The translations under genes and the position numbers were made by a program. 64,000 nucleotides of DNA from JASGMR01 sp963664675 (lineage in GTDB: Bacteria > Thermotogota > Thermotogae > Petrotogales > Kosmotogaceae), in assembly GCA_963664675.2 (NCBI GenBank), contig CAXXLB010000014.1, positions 434,001 to 498,000 of the forward strand, in the 5' to 3' direction. The notes beneath the pieces were generated by a model that did no database searches, was not told the origin of the DNA, and saw only the letters and a program-made list of their open reading frames with translations. The number at the start of each line of letters is the position of its first letter. The first letter of the stretch is position 1. Positions 1 through 9,788 of the stretch are shown piece by piece.

Positions 1-1
1 G

Positions 2-904
2 GATGATGGAATTCATGAGACCTATGAAATAAATAAAGTTTTTGTTTCCGCTCCGGCAAGGTTTCCTGATTCCAACAGCCTTCATGCAGGGATATACAAT
101 CTTGAATGCCATGGATTGGAAGTTGTTGTGGGAGATAGTTGTATAAGAACCCTTTCGTATGAGGAGAAGGCACAGGAACTGAACAGAGCTTTTGCAGATG
201 ATTCAATTGATGCTATCCTTTGCGCCAGAGGCGGACATGGTTCTATGAATCTTCTTGATTATCTCGATTACGAACTGATATCCGAAAATCCAAAACCGAT
301 TGTGGGATATAGCGATATAACCGCATTACTCCTGGGAATAAACGCCATCGCCGGAATACCTACATATCATGGTCCAATGGTTGTGGTTGAGATGATGTAC
401 GATGGAAATAATTCTCTGGAAAATTTACTTGAAGTTTTGAGAGGGGAGCATGAAATAAAATTTGATTATTCCTTTAAAACCATTGTTCCCGGTGAAATGA
501 TAGGAAAGTTGATAGTGGGAAATTTATCTCTTTTTGAAACTCTTCAGGATACCAAATATATGCCTTCTCTGGAGAACTGCATTTTGATTCTCGAAGATAC
601 GGATGAATCCAGGGAATCGATCGAAAGAATGATCTGGAACATTCAGCATCTCGACGATTTTCAGAGTTTAAGAGGAATAATTTTTGCCGGATTTACCGAT
701 CTGGAAAATGGAACGGAAAGCGAAATCAACGAGTTAATATATGATCATTTCAAGAACTCAGATATGCCGGTTTATATAGGATTGCCCATTCACCACGGTA
801 TATTTACAAAGATCACGTTGCCTGTTGGAAAATGGGCTTATATTAATATGGAAGAAGAATTGATAAAGATATTCGATGATGTTTTTGAGATAGATTACGA
901 ATAA
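2..904 (+). CDS. LD-carboxypeptidase (peptidase S66), 5' end missing
   Basis: Serine peptidase of the MccF/LdcA family, which cleaves L,D-peptide bonds in recycled murein peptides or microcin-type conjugates. The frame is open from base 2 and has no ATG, GTG or TTG before base 116, so the true start lies left of the window; a TTG at 116 would remove the first beta strand. About 300 residues are present, close to the full family length. Visible family motifs are GYSDIT with the nucleophile Ser at about fragment residue 104, the acidic LILEDTDE stretch, and the C-terminal GLPIHHG with the likely catalytic His. Substrate cannot be told from sequence. It ends 6 bp before the convergent nagB stop. 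Confidence 0.88.
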   Translation, partial: DDGIHETYEINKVFVSAPARFPDSNSLHAGIYNLECHGLEVVVGDSCIRTLSYEEKAQELNRAFADDSIDAILCARGGHGSMNLLDYLDYELISENPKPIVGYSDITALLLGINAIAGIPTYHGPMVVVEMMYDGNNSLENLLEVLRGEHEIKFDYSFKTIVPGEMIGKLIVGNLSLFETLQDTKYMPSLENCILILEDTDESRESIERMIWNIQHLDDFQSLRGIIFAGFTDLENGTESEINELIYDHFKNSDMPVYIGLPIHHGIFTKITLPVGKWAYINMEEELIKIFDDVFEIDYE

Positions 905-910
905 AATGTC

Positions 911-1633
911 TTATAGTTTTGAAGCCGCTTCTTCATCCAGAAACAGGGTAATATCGGGATGGAGCTGTAATATTGACGAAGGTGTGTCGATGCTTATTTT
1001 TCCCCTGACAGTTTTGAAAATGGCCTCTGCCTTTTCTATCCCCGTAGCGATCAAGATGATTTTTTGACAGTTAAGAATGGTCTTTATCCCCATAGTTATT
1101 GCTTTTTTTGGTACATCTTCAATGCTGTCGAAAAACCGTGAATTTGCTTCTATAGTTTCTTTTTTCAATTCCACCAGGTGCGTGGTCGAATCAAATTCTA
1201 CCCCAGGTTCGTTGAAACCGATATGTCCATTTCTTCCTATTCCAAGTATTTGAAGGTCAATACCGCCGCAGGAATCTATTTTTTTATTATATTCTTCACA
1301 GACTGTTTTTGGATCGCCGATTCCATTCGGTATATTTATATTTTCTTTGTTCACATTAATATGATCGAATAAATTTGTGTTCATGAAATAGTGATAACTC
1401 TGGAAATGGTCTTCGGAAATACCATAGTATTCATCTAGATTGAATGTGGTTATTTCCGAGAAATCTATTATTCCATATTCGTACATTTTGATCAATGTCG
1501 AATATGTTCCTATGGGCGATGAGCCCGTTGCAAATCCCAAAATTGATCTGTTTTTGTAAATTATCTGTCTGGCCACAATCGATGCAACTCTTCTGCTGAT
1601 TTTTTTATAACTGTCTATAATTTCTATTTTCAC
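911..1633 (-). CDS. nagB: Glucosamine-6-phosphate deaminase
   Basis: Converts glucosamine 6-phosphate to fructose 6-phosphate and ammonia in the cytoplasm, feeding amino sugars from peptidoglycan or chitin into glycolysis. At 240 residues it has the usual NagB length. The family landmarks are in order: LGFATGSSPIGTY (phosphate loop), FNLDEYYGI with the catalytic Asp, GIGRNGHIGFNEPG with the ring-opening His region, and KAITMGI near the C terminus. The start is GTG at 1633, preceded by AAGGAGGAG. It lies downstream of a sugar nucleotidyltransferase on the same strand (50 bp gap), so the two may be cotranscribed. Regulation is not evident. Confidence 0.95.
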   Translation of the reverse strand: MKIEIIDSYKKISRRVASIVARQIIYKNRSILGFATGSSPIGTYSTLIKMYEYGIIDFSEITTFNLDEYYGISEDHFQSYHYFMNTNLFDHINVNKENINIPNGIGDPKTVCEEYNKKIDSCGGIDLQILGIGRNGHIGFNEPGVEFDSTTHLVELKKETIEANSRFFDSIEDVPKKAITMGIKTILNCQKIILIATGIEKAEAIFKTVRGKISIDTPSSILQLHPDITLFLDEEAASKL

Positions 1634-1683
1634 CAGTACTCCTCCTTAAAAAATGTTGTAAAAAGTATTTTGATTATATGTGA

Positions 1684-2781
1684 TTATCTTCTTCGCCAAT
1701 CCTTTATTGAATCTTTATATTTGCTCTGTTCTGTGTTAACATAGTTGAATTCTTTATCTATATAAAAATCAGGAGTTAAATATGAATCTTCTATATTCGA
1801 ACCGGAAATTATTTTTGAGTATTCACCAATAAAAGAATTTTTGATAGTCGTATGTCCATTTATTATTGAATTTTTTCCTATGAATACCGGTCCTATTAAA
1901 TTCACACCGTCTTCAACAATAGAACCTGAACTAATATAAACGGGAGGTTCAATGTGTACATCTTTACCGATTTTTACGGCATTCTCTGTTTTAATGCCGG
2001 AATCGCCTTTTTTGAACAGGTTCATTCCTTTTATCTGATTGTTCAGAATTTTTCGCAATATAGTGATGTAATCTTTTACCCTACCAATATCAAGCCAAAG
2101 AACATCCCCGTCGTAACTGTAGATCTTTTCATTCTTCTTGACCAGTTTTGGAAAAAGATCTCCACCTATATCGAAGAACTCATCTGTTGGGATATATTTG
2201 AAAACTTCAGGTTCAAAGATGTAAATTCCGGTGTTTGCAAAGTTTGATTTGGCCTCTTTTATCTCAGGTTTTTCCTGAAAGCTCGAAACCAGTCCCTTCT
2301 TATTTGAGACCACTATGCCGTAATTCGATACCTGTTCCTCGTTCACTTTTTTGGTGATTATGGTAGCTATTGCATTGTTTTTTTTATGATGCTTTAAAGC
2401 GGCCGAAATATCAAAATTGATTACCGCATCACCACATAATACTATGAACGTTTCATCAAAGAAGTTCCATTTGTCCTGTATTAATTTCATACCTCCTGCA
2501 GAACCCATGGGATTTGGAATTATTTCATCATTTTCCAGGAAGCCTTCAAAGGAAACTGCGATATTCACACCATATCTCGAACCGTTGCCCGCGTATTCCT
2601 CTATAAGATTACTGAAATGAGATGTGTTCAATACGATTTTTTCGATTTTATGTTTTTTGAGTTGCTCTATAATAAAATCTATTATTGGTTTATTGAAAAT
2701 TGGTAATAGTGGTTTTGGTGTTGAAAAGGTAAAAGGTTGTAAACGTGTACCGGCACCTGCACAGAGAATCATTGCTTTCAT
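1684..2781 (-). CDS. NDP-sugar pyrophosphorylase with C-terminal left-handed beta-helix
   Basis: Nucleotidyltransferase of the mannose-1-phosphate guanylyltransferase/GlgC-like superfamily that activates a sugar 1-phosphate. The N-terminal domain (about 1-235) has the signature GAGTRLQPFTFSTPKPLLP, the metal-binding LCGDAVINFD and the sugar-contact EKPEI. Residues about 250-345 show hexapeptide-like turns (VYISSGSIVEDG, GPVFIGKNSIING), as in two-domain GMPP-like enzymes. The ATG follows TAGGAGGG. The sugar and nucleotide cannot be assigned; proximity to an alpha-mannosidase makes mannose a reasonable guess only. It is divergent from the mannosidase gene. Confidence 0.85.
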   Translation of the reverse strand: MKAMILCAGAGTRLQPFTFSTPKPLLPIFNKPIIDFIIEQLKKHKIEKIVLNTSHFSNLIEEYAGNGSRYGVNIAVSFEGFLENDEIIPNPMGSAGGMKLIQDKWNFFDETFIVLCGDAVINFDISAALKHHKKNNAIATIITKKVNEEQVSNYGIVVSNKKGLVSSFQEKPEIKEAKSNFANTGIYIFEPEVFKYIPTDEFFDIGGDLFPKLVKKNEKIYSYDGDVLWLDIGRVKDYITILRKILNNQIKGMNLFKKGDSGIKTENAVKIGKDVHIEPPVYISSGSIVEDGVNLIGPVFIGKNSIINGHTTIKNSFIGEYSKIISGSNIEDSYLTPDFYIDKEFNYVNTEQSKYKDSIKDWRRR

Positions 2782-2929
2782 ATTTCAATCCCTCCTATTA
2801 AAAAACTCACCATATTTATTATAGTGTGAAAAGAGCTATAATTCCAGTAGATTGATTGTAGAAAGTAACATGTATTTTAGAAATAAATAATATAATGTGT
2901 TTAATAAAAAATATAAAGGGGATTTTCAT
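2782..2929. promoter_or_regulatory. Divergent promoter region, nucleotidyltransferase / alpha-mannosidase
   Basis: This 148-bp region separates two divergent genes. A TATAAT at 2891-2896 is a good -10 for the rightward mannosidase, but no good -35 stands at 17 bp. On the minus strand a TATAAT at 2823-2818 is a candidate -10 for the leftward gene. No convincing inverted repeat was seen. Confidence 0.45.
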
Positions 2930-5900
2930 ATGTATGAAAGCAAAAAGATGGGTTTGCTGAGATTGAAGAGAAGTATCGGAGAGATTTTACCCTATCGTGT
3001 TTATAAAAAGGAGATTTTAGAGAAATGGCTTCTGATAAATACGGATACGGGTGTTGAAACGGCTATAAATGTTCCTTATAAGTGGAATCCCGAAACTTTC
3101 CCGGTAATTTTCAAAATCGATTTATATTTGCCGGAAATAGATAAGAAAACTTCTTTAAATCTGGATTTGTGGTTCGGAGGGGAAACCGCCGTCACAGTTG
3201 ACGGGGAATCTTATTGTGAGATAAATCCTTTTCACAGGTCGCTCGATGTAAGTTCCCTTGCTCTGGACAGATCCTATACATTTGTTTTTAAAACCGTGCC
3301 CAAGGGTTTATTTGGTAAACATAATGCTAACCCCTGTTTTGATAGGAATTATCTGGTTTACGTTGATAAAGAGATAGATTATATTATAAGATATTTTGAT
3401 CTTATCATCAAGACTATAGAAATTTCCGAAAACGATGATTTTAATAAAAAAATGTTTTCCGTTCTATCGGATTGTTTATCGAAAGTTAGGGTTCCGCGTG
3501 ATAGCAACACTTATTTTTCTGTGATTTCAGAAGATGAATCGGTGATCGGTGAAATAAGTTCTATCTGGAGATCGGAAAATTATCCTTTTTATACGGGGAA
3601 AGAACTCCCGGAAAATTACCGGCGAATACTCATAAATGCTTTTGAAGAATTAAGGTATGAAATGAAATCGATAAAAAAGTTATATCCGAATGTCGGAAAA
3701 GTTTCACTTATCGGACATTCTCATATTGATTATGCATGGTTATGGCCTGAAGAGGAAACACTCAGAAAAATTCAAAGAACCTTTTCCAACGCAGTGAGGC
3801 TATCGGACAAATTCCCACAATTCATTTTCAATCAATCATCCGCACAGATGTATGAAGATGTGAAAAGACTGTATCCCGAATTGTATTCGAAAATTAAAAG
3901 ACTCGTCGCCGAAGAAAAATGGGAACCCAGCGGGAACATGTGGGTTGAATGTGACACAAATATTTCTTCCCCCGAATCGTTGATTCGTCAATTTTTATAT
4001 GGAACAGGATTTTTTGAAAGAGAATTTGGCAAAATCAGCAATGTGGCATGGCTGCCGGATGTTTTCGGATTTTCATGGGTTTTACCCCAGATAATAAAAA
4101 AGTCGGGGCTGGACGCGTTGTTCACCATTAAATTGACGTGGAATGAAAAGAACAAATTTCCCTATGATCTGTGTGTATGGAGAGGGATCGATGGTTCAGA
4201 AATAGTTTTTCATTCTTTTGACAATCCCGATGGTGGGTATAACGGAAATATAACGCCAAAGGCAATTTTGAAAACCTGGGAAAACTATAAAGATAAGGAT
4301 AAATATCCCGAGACACTTCTGTCATTTGGATATGGAGATGGCGGCGGCGGGCCGACCGATGAAATGCTTGAAAATTCCGAAATTCTGAAGGATTTTCCAT
4401 ATTTGCCAAAAATTGAAATAAAGAGTGCAAAAAAGCTTTTTGATGAATATATCAAAATAAAAAATCGCCTGAATACTTACGATAACGAATTATATTTAGA
4501 ATTGCACAGAGGAACCTCCAGCTCGCAGGGAAGAACGAAGATACTTCACAAACTGGCAGAGGATAATGTGTTTATCACGGAATTTCTGGCGAGTGTTATT
4601 TTTAAAGATGATGATTATCCCGCAGAAGAAATTGGGCTGTTATGGAAAAAAATTCTGAAAAATGAATTTCATGATATATTGCCAGGTTCTTCAATAAGGG
4701 AGGTTTATGAACATACAGAGAAGGAATTGAAAGAAGTAATTTCCTCACTTCAGGGGATTCAAAATGAAGCAATAAACAGAATGAAAAAAGAAGAAAATGG
4801 ATTTTTCACATTGATCAATCACGGATCATTCGAAAAGAGAATAAACTTCATTTCCGATAGAACGAATGGGGCAATTTTAAAAAGCCCAGACGGTAAAAAA
4901 CTGAATCCCGTTAAAATATCCGGAGAGAAGTATTTATACAGTTCTGAAGAAAATATAAAACCATTTGAGAAAATCGTTTATTCAAGCTCTTTCGGAAGAG
5001 TGGAGAGAAAAATAAAGGATTACAATAGGGCTCTAATGGAAAACAAATATTTGAAAGCTACGGTTCAACTCGATGGGAGTATAAAAATTTACGATAAAGA
5101 AAATGAAAGAAATGTATTCGGTGACAGAGGAAATATTCTTATGTTTTATAAAGATGTTCCTTCATACTGGGATGCTTGGGATATAGCCGTTGGATACGAA
5201 AAATGCGGTGAAAAAATAAAGGCGGATATAGTCAGAAAAGTAGAAAATTCCGAGAAAAGAGAAATGATAGAAGTTTTGTACAGTCATCAGGGTACGAGAA
5301 TAGTTCAGAAATATGTTTTGTGGAATAATACACCCAGGATAGATATTCTGACCGAGATACATTGTCATTCAAGGAGATCTATGATAAAGGCAGTGTTCCC
5401 CTTCAATTTACTGACCAGAAGAGCCAAATATGATCTTGGGGCGGGATATATTGAAAGACCAACGACCAGAAATGATGATTATGAAAGAGCCAGATTCGAA
5501 GTGCCAGGGCATAGATGGGTGGATATCTCCGAACCAAATTATGGAATGGCTGTTTTGAACAACGGAAAATATGGACACAGTTGTGATGGAAGTACTTACA
5601 GTTTAACTCTTTTAAGATCTCCGATTTTCCCCGATTTTTTTGCCGACGAGGGATATCAGAAATTCGCGTATTCTATCTATTTAAGAGGGAACAAAGAATT
5701 ATATACGAATTACAAAGAAGTTGAGGAGATCGAAGACAAACTTGTTCTTTATGATGGAAAAGTGGAATATGAAATTCCATTTGAAATTGAAAATAAAAAT
5801 TTTAAAGTTTTATCTTATAAAAAGGGAGAAAAAACAGGAAATATTTTAAGAATTTCCGAAGTTTCAGGATTCAGTGGTATACTTAACATAAGTGGTAGTT

Positions 5901-6019
5901 TCTCTAAGTGTTTTTTAACGGATAATCTGGAAGAAAAAACAAAAGAAATTTTTGTTGAAAAAGGAGTTATCAAATACGGCTATAAGCCTTTTGAAATAAT
6001 AACATTTTTAATTGAATAA
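2930..6019 (+). CDS. Alpha-mannosidase, glycoside hydrolase family 38
   Basis: Retaining exo-alpha-mannosidase, predicted cytoplasmic (no signal peptide). The start is ATG 2930, preceded by AAAGGGG at 2915-2921; a GTG at 2897 in frame lacks a ribosome site. At 1029 residues it has normal GH38 length. Zinc and active-site motifs are clear: GHSHIDYAWLWP (His263, His265, Asp267), WVECDTNISS, and WLPDVFGF with the nucleophile Asp at about 377. The GYGDGGGGPT and SSQGRTKI blocks follow, then the long beta-rich C-terminal domains. The neighbouring nucleotidyltransferase and nagB fit a role in glycan turnover. Its TAA stop overlaps the start of the next gene (TAATG), implying translational coupling. 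Confidence 0.95.
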   Translation: MYESKKMGLLRLKRSIGEILPYRVYKKEILEKWLLINTDTGVETAINVPYKWNPETFPVIFKIDLYLPEIDKKTSLNLDLWFGGETAVTVDGESYCEINPFHRSLDVSSLALDRSYTFVFKTVPKGLFGKHNANPCFDRNYLVYVDKEIDYIIRYFDLIIKTIEISENDDFNKKMFSVLSDCLSKVRVPRDSNTYFSVISEDESVIGEISSIWRSENYPFYTGKELPENYRRILINAFEELRYEMKSIKKLYPNVGKVSLIGHSHIDYAWLWPEEETLRKIQRTFSNAVRLSDKFPQFIFNQSSAQMYEDVKRLYPELYSKIKRLVAEEKWEPSGNMWVECDTNISSPESLIRQFLYGTGFFEREFGKISNVAWLPDVFGFSWVLPQIIKKSGLDALFTIKLTWNEKNKFPYDLCVWRGIDGSEIVFHSFDNPDGGYNGNITPKAILKTWENYKDKDKYPETLLSFGYGDGGGGPTDEMLENSEILKDFPYLPKIEIKSAKKLFDEYIKIKNRLNTYDNELYLELHRGTSSSQGRTKILHKLAEDNVFITEFLASVIFKDDDYPAEEIGLLWKKILKNEFHDILPGSSIREVYEHTEKELKEVISSLQGIQNEAINRMKKEENGFFTLINHGSFEKRINFISDRTNGAILKSPDGKKLNPVKISGEKYLYSSEENIKPFEKIVYSSSFGRVERKIKDYNRALMENKYLKATVQLDGSIKIYDKENERNVFGDRGNILMFYKDVPSYWDAWDIAVGYEKCGEKIKADIVRKVENSEKREMIEVLYSHQGTRIVQKYVLWNNTPRIDILTEIHCHSRRSMIKAVFPFNLLTRRAKYDLGAGYIERPTTRNDDYERARFEVPGHRWVDISEPNYGMAVLNNGKYGHSCDGSTYSLTLLRSPIFPDFFADEGYQKFAYSIYLRGNKELYTNYKEVEEIEDKLVLYDGKVEYEIPFEIENKNFKVLSYKKGEKTGNILRISEVSGFSGILNISGSFSKCFLTDNLEEKTKEIFVEKGVIKYGYKPFEIITFLIE

Positions 6020-8223
6020 TGAAAAATTTTTTTGTCATGTTAATTATTTTTGCGCTTTTGTCCTTTGCGTTTATAAATATTTCTGTTCCTCATGGTAAGG
6101 TTTTGAATGATGGTTGGGAAGAGACGCAAACGAGTGAACTGAATAATCATTTTTTGTTTCCTCTGGAAATAAACAGAGTTGGCGAATTTTCGTTGGTGTT
6201 ATCAAGGAAAATAACGAAAGAAGAATTTGGAAAGTATGATTCTATTTTTATCCCGCCAAATGATGCGAAAAGTTTGTTTTTGTCCTTTAACGGTACATTG
6301 ATTAAAGGGTATTTTGAAGATTATTTTGCCGATAAATTATTTCCAAACCTGGCTGTAATCCCTCATTATCTTGTAAAGGATGAAAATGAAATAATTATTT
6401 CAATAGTTGCGGAAAATTCATTCAAAATAAAATCTCCGATCTATTTATCTATAAAAAAACATGAAATCTTTTTAATATCTGCCGTGAAGTATTTTTGTAA
6501 CGAAAGTTTTCTTTTTTCTATGTCCTTCTTTTTAACAATAGGAATATTTCTTTTTTATATGGGTCTTTTAGTGAATAATAGAAAAAGGGCATACATCCTT
6601 TTTGGTTTTTCATTACTTCTGTGTGCTCTTCTTGCCTTTCTGAAGCTTCTGTCTTACAGTTATTTAGCGACCAGTTTTTATATTTTAATGAGATTTTCAG
6701 ATATGATAGAAATAGGAGTGAGTTATATATTTTTAATCGCTATTGAAATTTATTCTGCCGGTGAAATCAGGATTTCTAAAAACATTTTACCCATCAATAT
6801 AGTTTTTATAATTCTTTCTTTCTTTATACCCGAAAATTTAATTTTGATTTTTACTTTGCTAAATATTGCTTTTACTATGTACCTGATTATTAAATATAAA
6901 ATTCAGGAGATTAGAAGTGGTGTTTTATTACTCATATACTGTGTTATATTCGATGCATTTATGAATATTTACTTTTTCAATTCATACATAAGATTTATTG
7001 GAATTATGGTTCTTGGGATTTATTTTCTGGTGATGATAGTTGAAGATTATAAATGCATGTTATCTGAAGTAAAAGAAAACGCCAGAAAAGCCAATTTATC
7101 CAATGCACAGCTTGAAAGATCCAAAGAAAATCTTCAGAACATTTTATTAAAATATGACAAGTTGATAGCTTCGCTTGAATTGCTTTTCACGGATCTCGAT
7201 GAAAAAAAGTTTTGTGAAAGAATACTTCAAAATACCTTTTTTTTAATTTCCGAAGTAGATTACGGAGCGATTGCCTTTTTAACGGATGATGAAATTGAAT
7301 ATATCGTCACAACCGGACATGAGATAGAACTGTTGAAAAGGGGAAAATTCAGAAGAGAATCATTTTATAAAATGAAAAAGGACGCTGAGGACAAGATCGG
7401 AGGAAGAGTCTGGTTGTATAAGAAAATTTCTTCAGAGTTTTCGGCCCAGGGAAGTTCATTGATAAAATTTTTAAAGCCTGTTAAAGAAATAGCGATAGTC
7501 GATTTGATGATAAATGGAACTCTCTTCGGATTCATGGCGATCGATATTGCCAAATCATCCAATAAACACTTTTCTGATGATTCACTGAAAATTTTGGATG
7601 CATTCGGTAAAATTCTTTCCTCATTCATTGCTTTTAAAAAACTTATTGAGTCCGAAAATGTGATTCAAAAGCAGATAATCTTATCCATCATAAAAATGGA
7701 AGAGCTATACGATCCATATACAAGAGGGCATTCGGAAAATGTTGCCAATATTTCCAGTTTAATAGCTGAAGAAATGGGATTCAGTGCGGATGAAATTAAG
7801 GAAATATATTTATGTGGGCTCGTTCATGATATAGGCAAAATATTGCTTTCGAAGGAAATTTTGAATAAAAAAGAAAAGTTAACTGAATACGAGTATTCTG
7901 AGATGAAAAAACATCCCGTCCTGGGAGCGGATATTCTTAATCATTCCAAAGAATTACAGAAAATTTCAAAAATAGTCAGATACCATCATGAAAGGGTCGA
8001 TGGAAATGGATACCCTGATGGATTGAAGAGTGATGATATTCCAGTTTTTTCCAGAATTTTATGTGTTGCCGACAGTTGGGATGCGATGACGGGAAATCGT
8101 GTTTATAAAGAAGCACTGACAAAAGAACAGGCCATAAAAGAACTAAAAACGAATTCCGGAACTCAATTCGATTCTGAAGTTGTTAAAATTATGATAAAGT
8201 TGATACAGAAAGAAAAAATATAG
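6019..8223 (+). CDS. Membrane sensor with GAF-like and HD-GYP domains (c-di-GMP phosphodiesterase family)
   Basis: 734 residues. A signal-like N terminus (1-20) is followed by an extracytoplasmic domain to about 165, then about seven hydrophobic segments (about 165-345) in a 7TMR-DISM-like arrangement. A short coiled coil, a GAF-like domain (about 380-540) and a C-terminal HD-GYP domain complete the protein. The catalytic signatures are intact: LVHDIGK (His602), YHHERVDGNGYPDGL (His656-His657) and ADSWDAMT. HD-GYP proteins hydrolyse cyclic di-GMP; this is predicted here from intact motifs. Its ATG overlaps the mannosidase stop by one base. The extracellular ligand is unknown. The C-terminal codons lie in a terminator hairpin shared with the convergent kinase gene. 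Confidence 0.9.
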   Translation: MKNFFVMLIIFALLSFAFINISVPHGKVLNDGWEETQTSELNNHFLFPLEINRVGEFSLVLSRKITKEEFGKYDSIFIPPNDAKSLFLSFNGTLIKGYFEDYFADKLFPNLAVIPHYLVKDENEIIISIVAENSFKIKSPIYLSIKKHEIFLISAVKYFCNESFLFSMSFFLTIGIFLFYMGLLVNNRKRAYILFGFSLLLCALLAFLKLLSYSYLATSFYILMRFSDMIEIGVSYIFLIAIEIYSAGEIRISKNILPINIVFIILSFFIPENLILIFTLLNIAFTMYLIIKYKIQEIRSGVLLLIYCVIFDAFMNIYFFNSYIRFIGIMVLGIYFLVMIVEDYKCMLSEVKENARKANLSNAQLERSKENLQNILLKYDKLIASLELLFTDLDEKKFCERILQNTFFLISEVDYGAIAFLTDDEIEYIVTTGHEIELLKRGKFRRESFYKMKKDAEDKIGGRVWLYKKISSEFSAQGSSLIKFLKPVKEIAIVDLMINGTLFGFMAIDIAKSSNKHFSDDSLKILDAFGKILSSFIAFKKLIESENVIQKQIILSIIKMEELYDPYTRGHSENVANISSLIAEEMGFSADEIKEIYLCGLVHDIGKILLSKEILNKKEKLTEYEYSEMKKHPVLGADILNHSKELQKISKIVRYHHERVDGNGYPDGLKSDDIPVFSRILCVADSWDAMTGNRVYKEALTKEQAIKELKTNSGTQFDSEVVKIMIKLIQKEKI

Positions 8224-8248
8224 AATCCCGGGAGAGATTCTATATTTT
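8215..8248. terminator. Bidirectional intrinsic terminator between convergent genes
   Basis: A perfect 13-bp stem: the arm AAAATATAGAATC (8215-8227) pairs with 8236-8248 around an 8-nt loop. A-rich sequence on the left and T-rich sequence on the right give U-tracts in both directions. It overlaps the last codons of both the HD-GYP gene and the kinase gene. Confidence 0.8.
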
Positions 8249-9760
8249 CTTCATCAAATCCCTGGTGTTTTTATACAACTCCAGGAAAATATCGTAATAT
8301 TTTTTGTATTCTTTATATCTTTTTTCATTTACTTCTATTATAGGTCTGAAACTTATCCATTTTTTAATTTCATTGGGAGAATCAAAAATATTTGTTCCTA
8401 AACCTGCAAGAAAAGCGTCTCCAAAAGGGGCTTCTACGTCTTTTGAGAGTCTTTTCATGTTGTAACCTGTAATATCCGCGAAGATCTGTACCCAATACGA
8501 TGATTTTGCCACTCCCCCTACAATCCAGCATTCAGGATCCAGATTCATTCCTGCTTCGATCCCTGTTTCTATATTGTGCCTTAAAGAATATGCTGCAGAT
8601 TCCAATAGTGCATGATAGATATGGCTTTTGGTATGCGAAAGAGATAAGCCAAAGATAGTTCCTCTTGCGTCCGGATCCCATATCGGGGATCTTTCTCCCA
8701 TGAAATAAGGTAAAATAACTATTCCATCACTTCCCGCGGGTATATTTTTTCCTTCCATTTCAAGCATTGTATAGGCACTTATACCGGTTCGGGCCTCCAC
8801 ATTTTTTTCGTAGGTTCCAAACTGATCTCTGAACCATCTGGCTAAAGCGCCCGATGTAGCACTTCCGCCGAACGTATAAATTTTGGATTCTTCTTCGACT
8901 ACGTAAGGGAAACTCACCAGTCCGGGAGTTAAATATTTTCCCGAATGAACTGTGCCCCAGCACATAGAAGTTCCGGCCATCGCAACGTGTTCACCTTCTT
9001 TAAGGACCCCTGCACTGAATTGAGCAACGGGAGCATCGATTCCTCCTGATATTACTGGCATTCCCTCAGGAAGACCGGTCAGATCGGCAATTTCTTTTTT
9101 CAATTTGCCGGCTACATCCGTTGATTTAATGATATTTGAAGGCAATTTATCACAGTTTATACCTAACAGATCACACATTTCGTCCGACCATTTTCTTTTT
9201 TTAATATCAAAAACTCCACCGATGTTTCCTGCGGACGAATAATCCGTCGATAGTTCTCCTGTTAATTCGTAAATGACAAAGTCTTTCGGTGTAACAAATT
9301 GATAGGTATTTTTCCATATTTCCGGCTCATTCTTTTTTATCCACATCATTTTCGTAAAACCGTAGTAAGAATCAACATAATTGCCGGTTATTCCAAAGAT
9401 TTTTTCCAGAGGGATGTTATCTTTTACCCACTGTGTTTCTTCCTTTGCCCGTCTATCCATCCAGATCAAACAGGGATACAAGGGGTTGATATTTTTGTCT
9501 ACGGGAATTCCAGAGCCTCCATATAAACCGCTAATTGCAATACCGGCAACTTCTTCTTTTTTTATGTTAGCTTTATCAAAGCTTTCTTTTATTGTATTTA
9601 TAACCGCTTTTGTCCACACATTTGGCCATTGTTCAGCCCAGGAATGTTTCGGAGTAATAACAGAGTATTCTTCAAAAGCCTCTGAAATCAATTTTCCGTT
9701 TTCATCCACTAAAATAGTTTTTGTACCCTGTGTGCCAATATCCGTACCCATTAAATACAT
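8240..9760 (-). CDS. FGGY-family carbohydrate kinase (xylulokinase-like)
   Basis: ATP-dependent sugar kinase of 506 residues, the usual FGGY length. The start ATG 9760 is preceded by AGGGGTGAG; an upstream TTG at 9778 lacks a site. Family features are the N-terminal phosphate loop GTDIGTQGTKTI, WMDRRAKEE, GGIDAPVAQ, the hinge AMAGTSMCWG, and GGVAKSSYWVQI near the adenosine site. It is closest in style to XylB; the substrate (D-xylulose, L-ribulose or another ketose) cannot be fixed. It is the last gene of an operon with an AraR-type regulator and an RbsABC-type transporter, and a ketose could come from the divergent isomerase-like enzyme. It ends in a shared terminator. Confidence 0.9.
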   Translation of the reverse strand: MYLMGTDIGTQGTKTILVDENGKLISEAFEEYSVITPKHSWAEQWPNVWTKAVINTIKESFDKANIKKEEVAGIAISGLYGGSGIPVDKNINPLYPCLIWMDRRAKEETQWVKDNIPLEKIFGITGNYVDSYYGFTKMMWIKKNEPEIWKNTYQFVTPKDFVIYELTGELSTDYSSAGNIGGVFDIKKRKWSDEMCDLLGINCDKLPSNIIKSTDVAGKLKKEIADLTGLPEGMPVISGGIDAPVAQFSAGVLKEGEHVAMAGTSMCWGTVHSGKYLTPGLVSFPYVVEEESKIYTFGGSATSGALARWFRDQFGTYEKNVEARTGISAYTMLEMEGKNIPAGSDGIVILPYFMGERSPIWDPDARGTIFGLSLSHTKSHIYHALLESAAYSLRHNIETGIEAGMNLDPECWIVGGVAKSSYWVQIFADITGYNMKRLSKDVEAPFGDAFLAGLGTNIFDSPNEIKKWISFRPIIEVNEKRYKEYKKYYDIFLELYKNTRDLMKKI

Positions 9761-9788
9761 ATGCTCACCCCTGATCAATATTAGATAT

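Noticed and set aside
2897..2929. GTG 2897 as the mannosidase start
   Set aside because: No ribosome site before it, it overlaps the -10 region, and ATG 2930 has AAAGGGG at good spacing.
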